Shown here: one piece after another, positions 12,015-24,765 of the stretch
Numbering within the stretch: the stretch's first letter is position 1
Layout of the letters: every line of letters starts with the position of its first letter
From: Macquaria australasica
Taxonomy: Eukaryota > Chordata > Actinopteri > Centrarchiformes > Percichthyidae
Length of the DNA stretch: 64,000 bases
Assembly: GCA_005408345.1 (NCBI GenBank)
Contig: SEMN01000176.1
Coordinates: 2,501-66,500 of the forward strand
Direction of reading: 5' to 3'
Made by a program: the position numbers and the translations under genes
The notes under the pieces: model-generated
What the model was told of the DNA's origin: nothing
Database searches by the model: none
Seen by the model: only the letters and a program-made list of their open reading frames with translations

Positions 12015-12727
12015 ACATGACTGAATGTTTTAATAACCCTTAAGTATACAATGTAATCACAAGCGATGCAACTTAATGGAAGACATGCCTTTCATTACTC
12101 TTGTGACAGAGGTAATCTTTCAATTCAGTTCAATCAAGGATAAACAAAACAACAAAACCTCAAAGGACATGTTAACTTGGATGACAGTTACATCAGTTGT
12201 TGTCAAAGAGAGGAAATGAGTAAAGTCAACCTCTGTCCTCTCGATCACCAATCAACATGTCAGTAACACTGGGCTTGTCTAGATGGGAAGGACACCAAAG
12301 AACAGAACGAAAAATCACTCAGATGCTTACATCTTTGTTCCAGTATTATTTTACCTGATCTTACTGAACTGATCTAATATATATTAATAATGTTACAGTA
12401 ACAGTACAAAAAAGGTGGAGCCCACTCACAAGAGCACAGTGCACCCAGACAGTATACAGAGTGCACACAGTTATTTTATAATTGATCTTCAAAAAAGGCA
12501 AGCATTTGGAAATATTTTGGATAACTTAATAATCTGCTTTGTAAGACAAAGGTGCAGTATGAATACACCCAGTGAGTAATATGTTAGTGAAGCGGAGGAC
12601 TGAACTCCAGCACTAGAAAATGAGCCAACCTTCCAACACGCTGCAGCACTTTACAAAACTTCAGCCAACTCTGGTCGGGCAAAGAAAATAACTCCACAGT
12701 CCACAGACCCGTTTCATTTCAAAAGAC

Positions 12728-12862
12728 ATGCATCTGTACAGCCCTGTGGATAACGTGGGTTTCACTGGTGCTAGCGTTGCAGCGGAGAGGCTGTTCTCCA
12801 CTGCTGGAGACAGAAAGTTAGTAACAGCACAGTTCAGCCCTCTTTCTTTCTTTTTACCCCTC
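12728..12862 (+). pseudogene. hAT transposase C-terminal fragment
   Basis: The frame reads GASVAAERLFSTAGDRKLVTAQFSPL, matching the hAT dimerisation-domain signature usually seen as TSVPSERxFSxAGxIVTAQRSxL. The fragment then passes into a frame with no similarity and stops at 12910. Nothing similar to the rest of the transposase is visible in the flanking kilobase, so it is an isolated fossil. Confidence 0.7.
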
Positions 12863-14391
12863 CTGTGTACAGAACATACACCAACTTCTGTTTTTATAAA
12901 AAATCTTTAACGTGATGTTGGTCAGCAAGTGACACTTATTCTTGTACAGGCAGAAGACCAACATGCTTCCAAATGAATGTAGTTAACTTTTATAAATAAA
13001 AAAGCTGTGTAGTCTCACAACCTTTTATCTGTATGTTCTGGTTTGGTCAGACAGTGACCTTCATTAAGACCAGTTGCTATGTTATGTTTCAGGTTGCATT
13101 TCAGTGGTGTAAGAGCCTGAAAACAGTGCTCCCTTTCTATTTATTCAATTGAGAATTGATTTAGAATTAGTCGGCAGTTTAGTCGACAGACAACTCAATC
13201 ACTGGACATTTCAGTCACTGATCCTTCAACATAGCACTTCAGTCATCCTCAGTGGGAGTAAATCTAAACTATAATAAAGTTTATTCTGGTAGCTGACAGT
13301 AAATCATGCTGAGCTTCACTGCGGTTGAAGGATTTATTTATCTTCTGTGGTGGTCATGAGAAGCTTAGGCAAAAATGAGCATCACTCAAGTCTAACTGGG
13401 CTTCATCTGTGATAAATAACAATTGACGTCTTGGAATCAGATTGAAGGAAATGGTTGCCATGATCAGCAGACAAATGGGATACATTTATTTAGTTTCATA
13501 TATGTGTTATACAATATATCAATGTCACATAATCCTGTGGTTTGTCTCTTTCGTGTTCTCACCACACGCCACACAAAAACCACACCAGAGTCCACTTGGA
13601 AGAGGCCCGAGACTCAGCCTTCAAGGCAGTCTGGGTGTACTTGTTTGGGCGTACAAGAGCTTCAATCTCATTTTGATCAGCAAGATGAAATGGGGTTTGT
13701 ATTTGTGAACATCACCTAAATTAACTTTCGTATTTTGCTCATGCTATGGATCAGAAGAGGCTGTCCAAATTGTGTACAGCTTTAACAATGAGTCTCAATG
13801 CTCTCACCTGCATGTTGACAATACTACAGGCAGTCACAGCACAGAGACGAACACGGAAACTCACACTTAGGTCTTTCCACAGACGGAGCTATGGGTGTGA
13901 GACGAAGACTCAAAAACTGGGATTTTGAAAAGGCTGTTACTGTCCTGTTATTCAGGTCTCTCTCTCACACATACGCAGATAAGTGTAAAAGTCAAAAACA
14001 TGACGTCAGTGATGACACTGTGTGTCACAGTCCAGTCTAGGTCAAGGGAAAAAGAGTCCTCAACAGCAGGCAACCATTGATGATAATGACAACTAGACAG
14101 GCAGACATGACATCCGATAACACCTTTGCTGCTCGTTATTACTGCACACTCCAGGAGATCGGTGTATGATCAGTGGGGTGGACTGAGTGAATTCAGGGGT
14201 TATTGTTTTTAAACTTGATTATGCCAAAATGAAATGTATTATTGCCTCTACAGCTGCGGCAATTATACTATCATACACTGAAGGCTATCAGCTTTTGTAT
14301 TTTTAACAAGTCATATTTCATATTTTGCTATATGGTATAATTGTGGTGCCATTATATTTAACATTGGTATAGTATTTGTAAGTGTTGAACC

Positions 14392-14822
14392 TCAGATTCA
14401 GGAGGAGCAATTCAGTTTCCACCCTGGTCACAGAGCAGTGGACCAGCTATTTACCCTTGCAAGGATCCTGGAGGGGTCATGGGAGTTAGCTCATCCAATC
14501 TACATGTAATTTGCGTACTTTAGCTTAGGACCGTGCTCCCGGGATATCTTGCTGGGGAGAGAATGGGGTACTGGAGACCAAGAGTCTTTATAAAACCATG
14601 GCAAGAGCTGTGTTTGCATTCTCTGCAAGAAGTCAAGCGCATTCTCATTTCATTTAAAAAAGCAAATAGGTGGGCGATTTCCGAAAGCTGAAAGATGAAA
14701 AGGAAAACTCGATACCCTACCTATTCCAATAATACTGATCTGCAGCCTGCCGTGCAATCTGACCTGGAAAGGGGGCAAGCAAAAAGACAATTTCCATACA
14801 GGGATCAATAAAGTATACTTAT
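14392..14822 (+). pseudogene. RTE/Rex3-like LINE remnant
   Basis: One frame reads FSFHPGHRAVDQLFTLARIL, then EGSWELAHPIYM and a stop, which matches the fish RT phrase of the type RPGRGTVDQLFTLARVLEGAWEFAQPVYM. Degenerate remains of the next segment follow (SCVCILCKKSS near 14610). The end at about 14795-14822 reads ACAGGGATCAATAAAGTATA, a LINE 3' end as expected for this group. Several stops and deletions are present. Confidence 0.7.
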
Positions 14823-15687
14823 TCCAATTTAGCTGAGAAAGTACAGCCAGTTTGATAAATAGCAGTGAGTGCACGGGTGAGCAGGCCTGCATGGGGGTAG
14901 TCATTTCCCCAGTGACAGCAGTCCTGCAGGGGCCCGTGTGTCCAAGCTGAGTCGGTCACAGCAGGTCGGATGGAGCAGAGGGAGAGATGACACGTCTCCT
15001 TCCTTCTGCCAGCACACACCTCCTGTCAAGACTACGTTACCCATGCAGCCATTTCTCAGTCCCAAAACTACGGCTTCAGAGGTGTGGGTGATTGCACTTT
15101 TGAGGAGTTATAGTAAAAAACACAATTTAGACATTTTAAAAAGTGAAATAATCACCCAAAGTTCAGCATATTGTCAGAAAGGAAACAAACTGACCTCTTG
15201 TTACTTATAACTTTGTAAAGGTACTGTGTGTTCGGAATGGCAGATATCTAATGGTACAGCAACACTCATGATTTCATTTCTTCATCATCTGTTCTTGTGT
15301 TTAAGAAGAGTCTGATGCTGGAAGAGAGCAGCCGGAGTCAGAACACTGCTGCTGCAGCTGACTAAGTGACATGGGTTATGTAACTGGCAGAAGGTCCAAA
15401 TGCACTAAGTGCTTGTGTACTGTATGTTAAACAGGGTGAGATAACACACAAAGATTTCAAATACAAACTGCTTCAAACCCAAGTGAACAAACTGTTTCAT
15501 ATGACTTTTTGAAAACTTATTATTGAAATCCATCCTTCCTCTAACATCTTCTTCAGTGTTCAGAGCTCTATGTCTGTATGAAACATGAGCTGAGAAATCA
15601 ATGAGGCTTTCTCTCTTCTGACCATAACAAACCTCACTTCCTTAAACCTTTTATTACTTAGCATGCTTTCACCGACTTCCCCTTCCG

Positions 15688-15688
<1 letters not shown>

Positions 15689-15721
<33 letters not shown>
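15689..15721. repeat. poly-T tract, 33 nt
   Basis: A homopolymer of 33 T. It may be the A-tail of a minus-strand retroposed sequence, but the flank beside it was not recognised. Confidence 0.95.
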
Positions 15722-15729
<8 letters not shown>

Positions 15730-16290
15730 CATGCACCTCAACTTGTAGATGCTTTGGATATTTTCCATATCAGGGTCATGTGGGAACCAGGCACTTCCAA
15801 CATTCCCGCCAATACATATTACTGTACACTGGAGATTACGTCTTGTGTTCATGTCAGGTCATGCCCCTCTATTGCTCCCCACACCGTATGTCCTCACTCC
15901 TCCGTCTCAAAAGCAAAAAATCATGATTTCTCAATAACATTTTGGTCAGGCCTGATTCCATTTATTGTGTTAATTTGAACGCTAAGAAGAAACAAAAGCT
16001 AAGGTGTTCAGGCATTCCACAAAACATTTACTTATTTCAGAGTCATTACAGACAAAACTGGCGAGAGGCACAAAACAAAGGACACTCAAACATGTTCACG
16101 ATAAGCGTACGTGATTTCAGTATTAGATTCAAGAAGCTTTAATAGGCTGTATTAGATTAAAACTTCAGTGAACATGTACCGTGTGTTTGTTTGTATGTAT
16201 GTAGTGTGCGTGTGTGATAGAGAAGGGGCAGAGAGACCTCTAAAGCACCAGTCCAATTAAAAGCTTAGTTCCGAGCAGCTCTCAGAAGCC

Positions 16291-16294
<4 letters not shown>

Positions 16295-16323
<29 letters not shown>
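16295..16323. repeat. (TG)n microsatellite, 29 nt
   Basis: Uninterrupted TG units followed by TATATGTG. Confidence 0.97.
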
Positions 16324-16335
<12 letters not shown>

Positions 16336-16689
16336 CTATTGTTTTGGCTCTAGCACATTAGATTAAAAATACAACAATAGCTATCTTTCCATCCAAATGT
16401 AGCGCACATTTTAAACATATTTCCAAACATCTGCAACAGAAAATTCACTACAGTAATGCTAATATTAGGAGTTGAGCATATAGAGATAAACAGCTGATGG
16501 CTCTAATTCTCCAGTTGGGTGTCATTAAACGATTGCAGAAGAAGAGGGCACAGTGAGATGTAGTATCTCATGTAGTGTAGTGCCTCTTTATAGGCATAAT
16601 TCAAATGGACAACGATCCTAAAACAGCGGCATATTCTTGACCGGCTAAGACAGTTACTTGTTCTCATTCCACATCCATTTGGTATCAAA

Positions 16690-16845
16690 ATGCCTTGCAA
16701 AGTGTCTTAGTGGTAAAGTGACTCTATATTACCAGAAGGTCACAGGCTTGATTTCTTCTATAGTGTATAACATAATGTTTTCAGTCAAGTTTCCTTGAGC
16801 AAGACATGTGAGGACAGGGCCATCTTAAGATCCACAATATACACA
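16690..16845 (+). repeat. Possible tRNA-derived SINE fragment
   Basis: The phrase GTCTTAGTGGTAAAGTGACTC resembles an A box, and GGTCACAGGCTTGATTTC about 30 nt later resembles a degenerate B box. CCTTGAGCAAGACATGTGAG follows, a phrase often found in fish SINE bodies. The RNA could not fold as a functional tRNA. The hAT element at 16854 is inserted directly beside it. Confidence 0.45.
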
Positions 16846-16853
16846 CCTGTAAT

Positions 16854-17602
16854 TAGGGCTGGGCAATAAAACAATAACAATAATTTTCCTCAATATAAAT
16901 ATAACCAATGTTCGATAAATGGTCGGTATAATTATCCCACTCATACGCCAGGAGAGGGGGCGCTAATGTACCTTAAACGCTAGTCTCCACCTGCCATTAA
17001 ACAAGAAGAAGAAGGAGAAGGAGAAGAAGAAAACAGCCAATCATGTCGCAGAAATAGAGGTACGCTTGCAGACACAGTGGCTAACAGGCTTGTAGTTGGA
17101 GCAGATTAAGCAAAATATCGGTAAGCAAAATGAGCGACACCAGAGAAAACACAGTGCCCATGACGAGCTCGAAGCAGGACGAAGCCATCAAGACAACAAG
17201 AAAGGTCACTCAACTTCAGTAGTTTGGAGATATTTTGACTATTTACAATCCGACAAAAAACAGAGCAAACTGTGCCGAAGACACATGCCAGCTAAGACAG
17301 GCAACACCACAAACCTGTTTCATGATTTGAAACAATATCACCCGTTAGAACACGCAGAAAGTAAGAAATTACAGTACCTCAGATCTGTGAAATCTTCCAC
17401 TATTTGGCAAGTTCTGACAATAAAGAATAGTTTAAAACCACAATTAACTACCTGGTTTCTTCAACTTTCACTCAGGAGCAAAAATCAGCCTTTGAACTTC
17501 AAAGAAATAATGATTTGACATTTATCGTAATAATTATTGATATCGACCGATATGAAAAAAAAGAAGCTGTGATAACATTTTTGGCCATATTGCCCAGCCC
17601 CA
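16854..17602 (+). mobile_element. hAT-family element, nonautonomous, with perfect 8-bp target duplication
   Basis: The 749-bp element has terminal inverted repeats TAGGGCTGGGCAATA (left) and TGGGGCTGGGCAATA (right, reverse complement), 14 of 15 identical. It is flanked by the identical 8-mer CCTGTAAT at 16846-16853 and 17603-17610, the duplication length of hAT transposons. Inside is a BED-finger reading frame (17096-17518) but no catalytic transposase core, so it is an internally deleted derivative. A GAAGAAGAAGGAGAAGG-type run lies near 17004-17031. Confidence 0.92.
17096..17518 (+). pseudogene. BED-type zinc finger fragment of a hAT transposase
   Basis: The 140-codon open frame contains, at residues 41-86, SVVWRYFDYLQSDKKQSKLC, then GNTTNLFHDLKQYHPLEH. 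This is the DNA-binding BED finger layout of ZBED/hAT proteins (aromatic VWxYF start, a Cys pair, then NTTNLxxHLxxHHP). Two of the four expected zinc ligands look replaced: the second Cys (CRRH instead of CxxC) and the first His (HDL instead of HHL). After residue 90 there is no recognisable transposase. It is unlikely to encode a working protein. Confidence 0.75.
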
Positions 17603-18561
17603 CCTGTAATACATTTGTGAAGTTTTAGACTATCATACTTGTAAAGCTGTATAAAGAAGGCCACACATTAGATGTCTAATTTATAAGTGCTGGTGGATAC
17701 ACTGGAAGCATCAGTAGGTCACAGTAACCTGTGGTCAGACAGATGCACTGAAGCAGCTATTCTTATCCCGAGCAGCCAGCTGCCTATTACAGCGCTCTCC
17801 TCTGCTCTAATCAACTGCTGCCCTCATTTCCAGCCACCTGCAGGGAGAGGTACACCAGTTGGTGATTGAGGAGGGATTGGAGCGGGCAAGAGTGCCACAA
17901 ACCATTAGCCTGGAGACAGAGCTTAGGGACTCCTGCGGTCTCTGACGCTGTGTGATGTCGTGACTGTGTGTCTATGTACTTCTAGTCAGGGAAGCCAATG
18001 AAAGTCAAATTTAAGTTTTATTAAAACCTTTTCATTATCACCCAGAGTCCTGATTTCAAAGGGCTCATCCTACGGCGGCCTGTATCAGATCATCTTCCTC
18101 AGAGAAATTAATAAGTTAAGGAGTTAAAGCAGTGATTCATTATAAAGTCTTGTGAATAGGTAAAATATAACAATGCAAAATCCTGCTAAAAATAAAACCA
18201 GTTAGTCATATGTTTTTATGGCTCGAAAATCATTTGTCTTGTGACGCTGGATGCTTGCTCACAGCCACAAAGAAATACCAGAAATAACAGCACCAGGTAG
18301 AGTAATGAGTTATTAATACTGACCCACACAGAGATAATACGGTGATTAGTGCTGCGGGACATGTGAACAATGTGTCAGCCTATTTCGACTCAAAGCAGCC
18401 AATGTCATTTCTGCATATGTATTGCCTTACTGTAGCTTCTTCGTACAGTATATAAAAGAAAATCAAATGTTTAAGGACATATGTCAGGTTAAATGTATTC
18501 AAGCAGATGTAATGTAAAAAGAAAGCAAACATATGCTTCAAAATTTTGTTTGTTCTGTATT

Positions 18562-19060
18562 AAAGGGGCACTCCACCCATTTTATACATCAAAGTCTATT
18601 TACAGTTTTTGGGAAGCTCTACTGAATATGTTATGCATAAGTTGCATAAAGCCTTTTGTGGTTGTAGGGAGCTGTGTGAAGTCTGATAAATGTCCTCAAG
18701 TGATGTCACTTGAGTCAGTGTTGGTTTTTATGATTTTTTTTCAGATTTAAAATGAAACAAATCTGGGGGTGTGGAGTTAGAAAGAAGTGAGTTTACCAGA
18801 CCTCGGTAGCCTGCTCCTCATCTCTGCTTGAGGCTACCGGCTCGAGGCTATGTTAGCTGATACTAGCATAACACACCAGAATCTTGGACTGAACTGTCGG
18901 CAGTTGAGTTGCATTGTGGGTAATGTAGGTTTTGCAAAGAAAGATTCATATGTGGGACAAAAAAGTCCATATTTTTGGTTCTGCTGCATCAATTGTTATC
19001 TTTTTTTAACTGTCCATTGTGATTCCAACAATGTCATAGGAGTTTAATAATTGGAGATTG
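18562..19060 (+). repeat. Dispersed teleost repeat ('gggcactccacccatttt' family)
   Basis: It starts AAGGGGCACTCCACCCATTT and runs through AAGTGATGTCACTTGAGTCA, GGAGTTAGAAAGAAGTGAG, GCCTGCTCCTCATCTCTGC and CACACCAGAATCTTGGACTG to ATTGTGATTCCAACAATGTC. I recognise the order of these phrases from other fish genomes, from memory and not verified. It contains no plausible protein; the two short open frames in it are shadows. Confidence 0.6.
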
Positions 19061-19254
19061 CATAATATGACCAACTGGAAGTAAATGAATGCAAGTACAT
19101 AAAACCAGCACCACTGCAAGTCCTGTTCACATACTTTGAGGAAATTAACTGATCAATTCATGCGTTATTTTAATATAATGTTCACTGTGCTTTCCGAGTC
19201 TTTTCTTGACTTGAGTCAGCAGCTCAAACATTTTTGTTTTCACAAGATCAAATT

Positions 19255-19562
19255 AGTGCTAAAATGATTAGTTGACTGATTAGTTAATGAACAGAAAATG
19301 AATCACCAAGAATTCTGACAATCATATTATTATATAAGTGTAAGGATTTGATGTTTTTTTCTTTTTGTAGTTTATTTTTCTATCATTATAAATTTAATGT
19401 CTTTGGGTTTTGGACTGTTGGTCGAACAAAACAAGCAATATGAAGATGCCACCTTGGGCTTTGAGAAACAGTGAATGGGCTATTTTAGACTTAAAGATTA
19501 TGTACTTTTATATACTTAAAAAATGAATCAACAGAAGAATCGATAATGAAAATAATTTTTAG
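19255..19562 (+). repeat. Second copy of the 9225-9555 repeat
   Basis: TGATTAGTTGACTGATTAGTTAATGAACAGAAAATG at the left and GAATCGATAATGAAAATAATTTTTAG at the right have the same arrangement as 9225-9555, including the middle phrase GGTTTTGGACTGTTGGTCG. The TCGA core is eroded, so this copy is older. Confidence 0.55.
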
Positions 19563-19861
19563 TTCCATTGACAGTTCCAAGCATCTCTTTTCATGTGAAA
19601 ATAAGTGAGGGGAGAGCAGGGTTTGGGTTTCAGGGTAAATTTTAAAATGTGGAGCGGTAGGGCAATGAGGGGAGTGACACCGAGACACACAGACACAGCC
19701 CTGGATAGCATGTAATGAATCCCCTTCACTTCAAAAATAGCTGGTAATTCTGTACACAGCACCAGGGATCCAACTGGACATTACACATACAAACATTTAT
19801 GTTATTTGAGGCACACAGAGGATGTCTTGTCAGGTCCGTGCTCCGGTAAAGGATGTGTTTT

Positions 19862-19932
19862 CTCAATCCCAGTCATTTGAAAATTTCCCAGCTGTGGGAC
19901 AATTAAAGGCTTATCTTATCTTATCTTATCTG
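19862..19932 (+). repeat. LINE-type 3' tail with TTATC repeats, second copy
   Basis: It reads AAAATTTCCCAGCTGTGGGA, then AATTAAAGGCTTATCTTATC with three more TTATC units. It is the plus-strand partner of 1340-1412. Confidence 0.6.
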
Positions 19933-21342
19933 GAATGGGCTAGGGTTTCTGTGACTGACCCACACACAGACACATACACACTCATTCATATACATACATT
20001 CAAGTACACACACAAAACTGCTGATTGAAGACATCAACAACACACAACAGAGCATCCCTCTCTCCTCATTTCCCAGTCTGAATCAATTGACATTAGTTTC
20101 TTATAATAACTCAGCAGCAGCACCAAGGGGTTTCACGAGACATATTTAGAACTGGATCAATGGGTCTATATCTGTGTTGTTCATTTTCTTCTCTTTTCTT
20201 ATTATACTATGCAGGAGCGTTTGTGCTCTGTGCCTGCATGCATGTGCATGTCTGGTTCCCCAGTCTCCTCATTAGTGCCCCCACTCAGTGGCTCAGCATG
20301 CATTATGACCTGAGGAAAAGGACCTGGACACAAGCCAATAAGCTGTTTTTTCTTGTGTATGTATTTGCCTACATTCAAGTTCAATATGATAATAAATCTT
20401 ATAATAAAACAATCAATGGCTCACTTGGAGTACAAAAGCATGTTTTGTGTATTTGTATCCTCTTACACAAAGACAGAAGTAAGTTATACAGTCCTATGTA
20501 TCTGCTTAATGGACTGAAATATGAAATCAATAAAAGTGTGGATTTCTTGACCAAACTAAAATTACTGTATGCTGAAACTGCACAGTATGCTATTAATGCA
20601 GCAATGGGTCATCTGCCTACAGAAACGGATGTCTACATGCCAATTCTTTTTGGCAGAATTACCACCACCAGTTTATAAAGGTACACCTGCAAAGTGTTCC
20701 AATCCAAAACAACAGCCCTGCAAGAAATCCTATCTTCATGAAGGTAGTAACGTTCAGTCTTTGTTGAAACTGTTTAAAAGAGGTGTTGATTCAACATACT
20801 TACATACAAAATTCAACACGTTTAAAACTCCGCTCATATCAAGACAAACAGGGCAGAATCGGTTACATGGTTGGCTGTTGCTTTGGTCTGAATGAGCGGA
20901 AAGCCAATCACATAACTAGATTGAAAGGTGGCATTATTAAGCAATAGTCACTGGAGAAAACAAATACTTTGTAAAGAGGACATTTTTAAATAAAATGAAA
21001 ATGAAAGTGGCCAGTGAGAAAAGGAGGATGATGAAATAACATTTCATATTGATGAGCTGAGTTTTTATTTTAAAAATATTGGAGTATTTCACAATTTCAT
21101 GGTTATAGTCTATATTTTGTCTATATTTATTCATATGGTTATTAATTTCACAAGCGTTATCTAATAACTTAATTCTGAGAACTTTGGATTTCCATAATTT
21201 TTGGAGGCTGCAGTTATTGGGATGCATTATAGTGAGATGTTTTTGATTTTCTGTTTCCCTCATGTATGTAACTAACAAAATATTTTTGCAGGATTAAAAA
21301 CAGGGCTATTACCAATGTAAACACAAATACTCTCTGCTCCAA

Positions 21343-21366
21343 TTTTTTTTTTTTTTTTTTTTTTTT
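21343..21366. repeat. poly-T tract, 24 nt
   Basis: A run of 24 T with no recognised retroelement next to it. Confidence 0.95.
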
Positions 21367-21822
21367 AAGAAATGATTACCTTGTGAAACCTCCTCTTCAC
21401 TTTAAACCAGCAGTATTCCTTCCTTTAGACTCACAAGCAAAGCAACAGAAAAACCTTGAACAAATCTGATTTCCTTTAACACCTGACCAGAAAAAAAAAT
21501 CCTGCCTTTCTGCACGTGCTCAGTAAGTGTAATATTAGGCGTGTGTAGTAAAGCCCTCAGCAAGGCCACAATAACTACTTATTCAGTGGGGGGGTTTAAA
21601 TAACACCTCTAATTGTGCCTGGTTAGTGAGCAATGTATGAGTGTGTGTATACGTGAAAGGGGATGTATGCATGTTGATGTCGGGTAAGCCCTCGTTGCTG
21701 TGATTAATGAACTGCTGTAGCTGTGTGTGTTTTTTGTGTGTGTGTTGTTGCAACTACAGCCCTCGGGGCATTAGATCCCACTGAGCATACAGTACACACT
21801 GAGCATGGAAATGACCTTCTTC

Positions 21823-21924
<102 letters not shown>

Positions 21925-22934
21925 ACATGTTCCTGAAGACTAAACTCACCTCCACCCACTCCTCCTCCCCCCAGGCCCATCAAGGCTGAGAAATTAACAT
22001 TAGAGTGGGTTTTCTGCCCTCCTGCCATTCCTGGAAAACTCAGGGAGGCATCTGTCACTAAAAATAGCTCCCACATCATCAAATCTAATAGCCTTTTTAG
22101 ATGTAGCTGTGGTGTTTTGGCAATGAGTAAGAAAGCATCTCTCTCAACTGAAACGAGTAATGGTTGCACAAGAGGCTCCATTCATATTGCATTAAACCTA
22201 ATGACACTGAGCAAAAAGCTCAAGATGGCTTTATTGAATTGGCACTGTGTTATGTCAGGAAAAGGAAAAGACGAGGCAGCCTAAAAGCATTCACAGGATA
22301 TTTCTGACGTCAGTCGTCACATCACATATTTGCAGGTTTGATGTTGCACTCATAAGATATCTGGTTGGACCAGTATGTGTGGTATTTCATATTATCCAGC
22401 TACAGAGAAGCTGAAGTACAAATGGGAGAAAGAGAATATCAATAACAACAAAGGCAATGCACCAGCATTAAAAAAAAAAAAATCTCTTGATGCACACATA
22501 ATGGGTATTTGTTTGATACTTCTCAGGAGACTGACAACATCACTGCATTTCTTTATTTCATTTAAATATTACATGACTCACAACAACAAACAGGAAAACC
22601 TCCTCCTCCACCCCAACAAAAACAGAAATATAGTATCTGAGTGCTGGGTGGATTGCAGCTTATAAAACAACCAAGCAGAGCCAGTGTGGAAGTGAAAGCG
22701 TATGCAAATTAAATAGACTGCAATGACGGAACGAAATGTAAAAGCAGGATATAAATGCTTACTTTGGTTTGTGACTGGTACTACAGTGTCAACTATAAAT
22801 ATGTCACCTAGAAAGTGTGAAAACCTAAACAAAAAAAATAATGTAGTGTGATGTTTTAAATTAGCTTTAATGGATGAGCATTTTCATGAAGCACAAGTTG
22901 ATAGAGTCACTAATGGCTCTAATTCTGCTATTCT

Positions 22935-23345
22935 CAAAGCCTAGTCTCACCAGGATTTAAAATATCAGGGCAAAATCTATTCATTTGAATGGAATCGCTG
23001 TATTGAGACGATCCACTTGCAGGGGGCGAAGTAAATTCATGCAAAACCTTTGTGTCAGGTCTTACTTTGGTGAACTTTGACACACAACTTTTCGCCACTG
23101 ACCGAGTTGTGCTGCACTTTTCTGTAACCCTGCTCTGCCAGGGTATCAACTGCTCCATAAAAGATACATGGTTTGTAGACAGTTATGAGACTGGAGTCAG
23201 TGGTACAAGTCCTGTGAATAACATGGGCTGACTTAATGTCCTATTGGCGACCAAGCTAGTTAGTGACTGACTAATGCTAGCATGTTCCCGGGCAGGCCAG
23301 CGTGTTGGCGATTAGTTCACCAGCAGTCAGTACGTCACCAAGTTT
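22935..23345 (-). repeat. Repeat family B, copy 1
   Basis: On the minus strand it runs AATAGGTGGTGCTAGAAAC, GACGTACTGACTGC, TAGTCAGTCACTAACTAGC, GACTCCAGTCTCATAAC, GGAGCAGTTGATACCCTGGC, TTCACCAAAGTAAGACCTG and GCAAGTGGATCGTCTC. The same order occurs at 24190-24290 plus 24766-25080, at 26310-26626 (minus) and at 34155-34455. The deduced peptides of the copies resemble each other only because the DNA does. The family is unidentified and noncoding. Confidence 0.7.
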
Positions 23346-24189
23346 CTAGCACCACCTATTTCATGACAATGCGTGGATGAACATAGAAATTTACACACAC
23401 AAACACAAAATAATAATAACCCTGGCAAGCTACCTGCCTAATAATCTTAGATAATAAAATATTAAAATCTGTTGTACAAGTCGCAGTAGTAGTAAGACGC
23501 AGTATCTGATCTTAATAGGTACAAGTGATGGGAGGCTTTGCTTGGATCAACAGCACTATTTGTCTACAAAGTGGAGTTGACTTTCTTCTTTCTGTTTAAC
23601 AAAGACAGATACAGCACATACAGCACTTAGCAGACAGACAGCAATGTTAGGACTGAAAAAAATGGGTAAAAAGGAAGGAAGAGAAAGTTATGAAAGATAA
23701 GAGCAAACTACAAGGTGAGGAGGAAAATGAAGGGGTGGAGGGAGGGACTGGAAGAGGATAATCATCGTCCTCTGCTTCCAACATCCTGAAGGAGAAAGCT
23801 GATAGTTTGCGAGGATGAGATGATGCATTTAACCGGTGGGAGAGGAGACTGGGAGGAAGATGGAGAAGAGGCAGAACCGTATTAGATAACAAAAAGCTCA
23901 TTAGACAGCAATGTCCAGCTACTGTGTTACTACTCTCAAAGTAGTCGAATGCCTCTCATTTCTTTAATCAAACACATTTTAAAGACAGCAAAATACTGAG
24001 CTATATTAACACAATGACAATTACACTGGAGACAAGGACACACCTACACACAGACTGAAACATGGGTAATGTTGGAATCATGTATACAAGGATATGAATA
24101 ACAGGGTAAGTCACAAAAAAAGTACACATATGACCAAGACGAGGAAAGTTTTCTGGTCACACACAAAAAAAAGCAAAAAGTTCATTTGT

Positions 24190-24290
24190 GTGTCTTCATG
24201 CAACAGGTGCTGCTAGAAGCTTGGTGACGTAGTGAGGCAGGGGTTAGTGGCTTCTGTAGCTGTCGGACTGACGACTGACATGCTAGCATA
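24190..24290 (+). repeat. Repeat family B, left piece of an interrupted copy
   Basis: CTTCATGCAACAGGTGCTGCTAGAAGCTTGG and TGACATGCTAGCATACACG match the 5' part of family B. The 3' part resumes at 24766. The 24291-24765 stretch between them looks like a separate insertion carrying CCCAAATCCATACTACA and, at its end, TATGTAGTATATACAG. No target duplication was defined. Confidence 0.55.
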
Positions 24291-24765
24291 CACGAACATG
24301 CCAACGCTCCTTTGTCACATTTGACATGTCCCAAATCCATACTACAAACTGATTCTAAGCAGGTTTTTAGTATATAGTGTGTACACACTGGAAAAGTGAC
24401 AAAATATATACTCAAAGGAGACAGCATCCATACTAAATACAGTTGATTTCGAGTGTGCTATAATGATGGATATTATCCTCCCACAATGCAATGCACAAAG
24501 GAAATGGAGAAGATGCTCTACGCTTGAAACAAATGTAAAAAGGATTGTGGATAGTGGTCAAACAGCTCCAGAAAGATTTTGGAAAATAAAATTAAGTATT
24601 AAATCTTAAAGATATTTTGCTTTTTGTTTGAGAACTTGCAATACCATTCCAAAGACACAGTTTGATGGACATCTGACATTCTGTGTCATTTCCTGTTAGA
24701 ATAAAGCCGTATAGTAACTGCTAAAACAGTATATTATGGCAATTAGTATGTAGTATATACAGTTA

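Noticed and set aside
16690..16770. Functional tRNA gene
   Set aside because: A- and B-box-like words are present but no cloverleaf or intact acceptor stem can be formed; a SINE fragment is more likely.
20160..20678. 172-codon plus-strand open frame
   Set aside because: No recognisable domain, AT-rich codons, hydrophobic start followed by ordinary random composition, no splice or promoter context. Most likely chance in intron 3.
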